6,013 nt of DNA, from positions 1 through 6,013 of the forward strand of contig JABDII010000077.1 in NCBI GenBank assembly GCA_013003805.1, read 5' to 3'. Made by a program: the position numbers and the translations under genes. A model generated the notes under the pieces. That model did not search any database and was not told the origin of the DNA. It was given only the letters and a program-made list of their open reading frames with translations. Shown here in pieces: positions 5,072 through 6,013 of the stretch. Each line of letters opens with the position of its first letter. The stretch's first letter is position 1. The DNA is from Gemmatimonadales bacterium. GTDB lineage: Bacteria; Gemmatimonadota; Gemmatimonadetes; Gemmatimonadales; GWC2-71-9.

Positions 5072-5640
5072 TCCGTACGGGACGCATCCGGCCGCCGTGC
5101 CGCCCACTCACGCCGCAACAGGCCCATGATGAGCGAGTCCTGAATCTCGCCGGCCAGATGATACCGCTCGCGCAGGAGCCCTTCCCGCTGGAAGCCCAGC
5201 TGCTCGAGCAGCCGGAGCGACGGCGCGTTTCGCGGATCGAGGTCGGCCCCGAGCCGATGCAGTTCCATGTCATCGAAGGCGTACTCGATGAGCCGAGCCA
5301 CCGCCTCGGTGGCGTAGCCCTGGCCCCAGGCCGACGCGGCCAGCGCGAAGCCCACCTCGGCGCGGCGGTGCTCGCGGTCGATCCAGGCCAGGGTGACGGT
5401 ACCGATTACCTGGTCGGTATCGGCCAGGGCGATGCCCCATTGATAGAGAGTGCCGCGCGCGAAGTAGTCGCGGATCTCTTGCAGGAGGGCCCGAGCGGCG
5501 GACAGATCCGCGAGCGGCGGGGCACTCCAGTAGCGGGTGACGGCGGGGTCCGCGAAGATCTGGTGCAGCGGATCAACGTCGCGCTCCTCCAGCCAGCGGA
5601 GCCGGAGCCGTTCGCTTGCGAGCGTGGGGAGACGATCCAC
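5068..5640 (-). CDS. GNAT-family N-acetyltransferase, RimJ/RimL-like (190 aa)
   Basis: Family members transfer acetyl from acetyl-CoA to an amino group on a protein N-terminus, antibiotic or small molecule. The opening LASERLRLRWLEERDVDPLH (8-26) is the usual start of the Acetyltransf_3 (RimJ/L) group. VIGTVTLAWIDREHRRAEVGFAL (78-100) forms the central strands. WGQGYATEA (105-113) is the acetyl-CoA pyrophosphate loop (Q-x-x-G-x-A type). LDPRNAPSLRLLEQLGFQREG (134-154) is motif B, with Asn138 and Ser141 in their normal places. Length is typical. The start is a GTG at 5640, five bases after the preceding gene's stop. It gives the family's standard N-terminus, but only GGAAG about 12 bases upstream could serve as a ribosome site, so coupling to that gene is likely. 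The substrate cannot be told from sequence. Confidence 0.92.
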   Translation of the reverse strand: MDRLPTLASERLRLRWLEERDVDPLHQIFADPAVTRYWSAPPLADLSAARALLQEIRDYFARGTLYQWGIALADTDQVIGTVTLAWIDREHRRAEVGFALAASAWGQGYATEAVARLIEYAFDDMELHRLGADLDPRNAPSLRLLEQLGFQREGLLRERYHLAGEIQDSLIMGLLRREWAARRPDASRTE

Positions 5641-5645
5641 AGCGG

Positions 5646-6005
5646 TCAGGCTTCCGTCTCGCTGCCCGGAGTTCTGAGTCGTTCGATGTGCTCTTCGATC
5701 TCTTTGGGCACCAAGAGGTCATCGGCGATCTGGGCCACTTCCTCCGCCGCCCGCCATGCCATTTCCAGGTCCAGCAGCTCACCCGCGAGCGCGCGCCGTT
5801 CCTGCTCCTCGTGGAGCGCCATCTCGAGCGCGAGTTTGGTCGGCTTGGGGAGCTTACTGATGAGGCCCTGCTTCTTCACCTTGACGCCGCCCCGTAGGTC
5901 CCGCTGGTGCATGTCGTGCGGCAACTTGGTGAGGAACTCCATCGGGTCGCCCACCGTCTCGATCTGGTCCACCGCGTGCTGCACCGTCTGCTTCGAGCCG
6001 GCCAT
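5646..6005 (-). CDS. Short charged helical protein of unknown function (119 aa)
   Basis: This is probably complete, starting at ATG 6005 only eight bases from the window edge, so upstream context is not visible. An in-frame earlier start outside the window cannot be fully excluded. The N-terminal third contains DPMEFLTKLPHDMHQRDLRG (20-39). A basic stretch KVKKQGLISKLPKPTK (42-57) follows. Residues 58-98 and 101-111 are predicted long helices rich in Glu, Ala and Leu (ALEMALHEEQERRALAGELL onward), with a possible short coiled coil. There is no signal peptide, membrane segment or cysteine. I do not recognise a named family. It lies five bases upstream of the acetyltransferase gene and is probably cotranscribed with it. 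Other frames across this stretch look non-coding. Confidence 0.75.
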   Translation of the reverse strand: MAGSKQTVQHAVDQIETVGDPMEFLTKLPHDMHQRDLRGGVKVKKQGLISKLPKPTKLALEMALHEEQERRALAGELLDLEMAWRAAEEVAQIADDLLVPKEIEEHIERLRTPGSETEA

Positions 6006-6013
6006 GTAGTTCA

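Noticed and set aside
5158..6009. A 283-codon plus-strand open frame opposite the acetyltransferase and helical protein
   Set aside because: It is antisense to a GNAT gene with intact motifs. The translation shows no domain and has long Ser/Arg runs.
1..6013. Defence system, toxin-antitoxin pair, CRISPR array, insertion sequence, tRNA or rRNA
   Set aside because: I saw no matching protein motifs, terminal repeats with a transposase, repeat-spacer pattern or RNA-gene sequence. The small membrane gene has no partner gene next to it that would suggest a toxin-antitoxin pair.

Overview
The window looks like an ordinary stretch of a high-GC, Gram-negative-type bacterial chromosome. The best taxonomic clue is the truncated protein at the left edge. 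Its sequence runs TTTGFDLDPDGY followed by a VDG turn, a wording I associate with the many small Ig/PEGA-like secreted domains of Gemmatimonadota. A lipoprotein six-bladed propeller carrying FGREGGGPGEF and an outer-membrane barrel protein fit the same kind of organism. The assignment is an inference from recalled family resemblance, not from a search.

Layout. Bases 1-268 (minus) hold the N-terminal part of a secreted, possibly lipid-anchored Ig-like protein. A gene-poor stretch follows (269-605), with a cluster of short inverted repeats at 321-354 and 400-427 that look like regulator-binding sites. A very small conserved-looking membrane gene lies at 606-785 (minus). Next comes a second non-coding stretch (786-1134) with a pyrimidine-rich tract. 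A plus-strand gene at 1135-1806 encodes a secreted beta-barrel-type protein. It ends at a strong bidirectional hairpin (1816-1848), where it meets the minus-strand genes coming from the right.

From 6005 down to 1857 all six genes are on the minus strand. In transcription order they are: a short charged helical protein (6005-5646), a GNAT acetyltransferase (5640-5068), a protein of unknown function that starts inside the acetyltransferase stop codon (5071-4571), a four-helix membrane protein (4494-4099), a lipoprotein six-bladed beta-propeller that starts two bases after it (4096-2924), and an NmrA-type NAD(P)-binding protein close to human NMRAL1/HSCARG (2807-1857). The first three are tightly packed, as are the membrane protein and propeller. 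Gaps of 76 and 116 bases separate these blocks, so they may be one long transcript or two or three units.

No mobile element, CRISPR array, tRNA, rRNA, toxin-antitoxin pair or defence system was recognised. The least understood items are the GNAT plus HxxxHxxxE-protein pair, the membrane protein plus propeller pair, and the clustered inverted repeats at 321-427.
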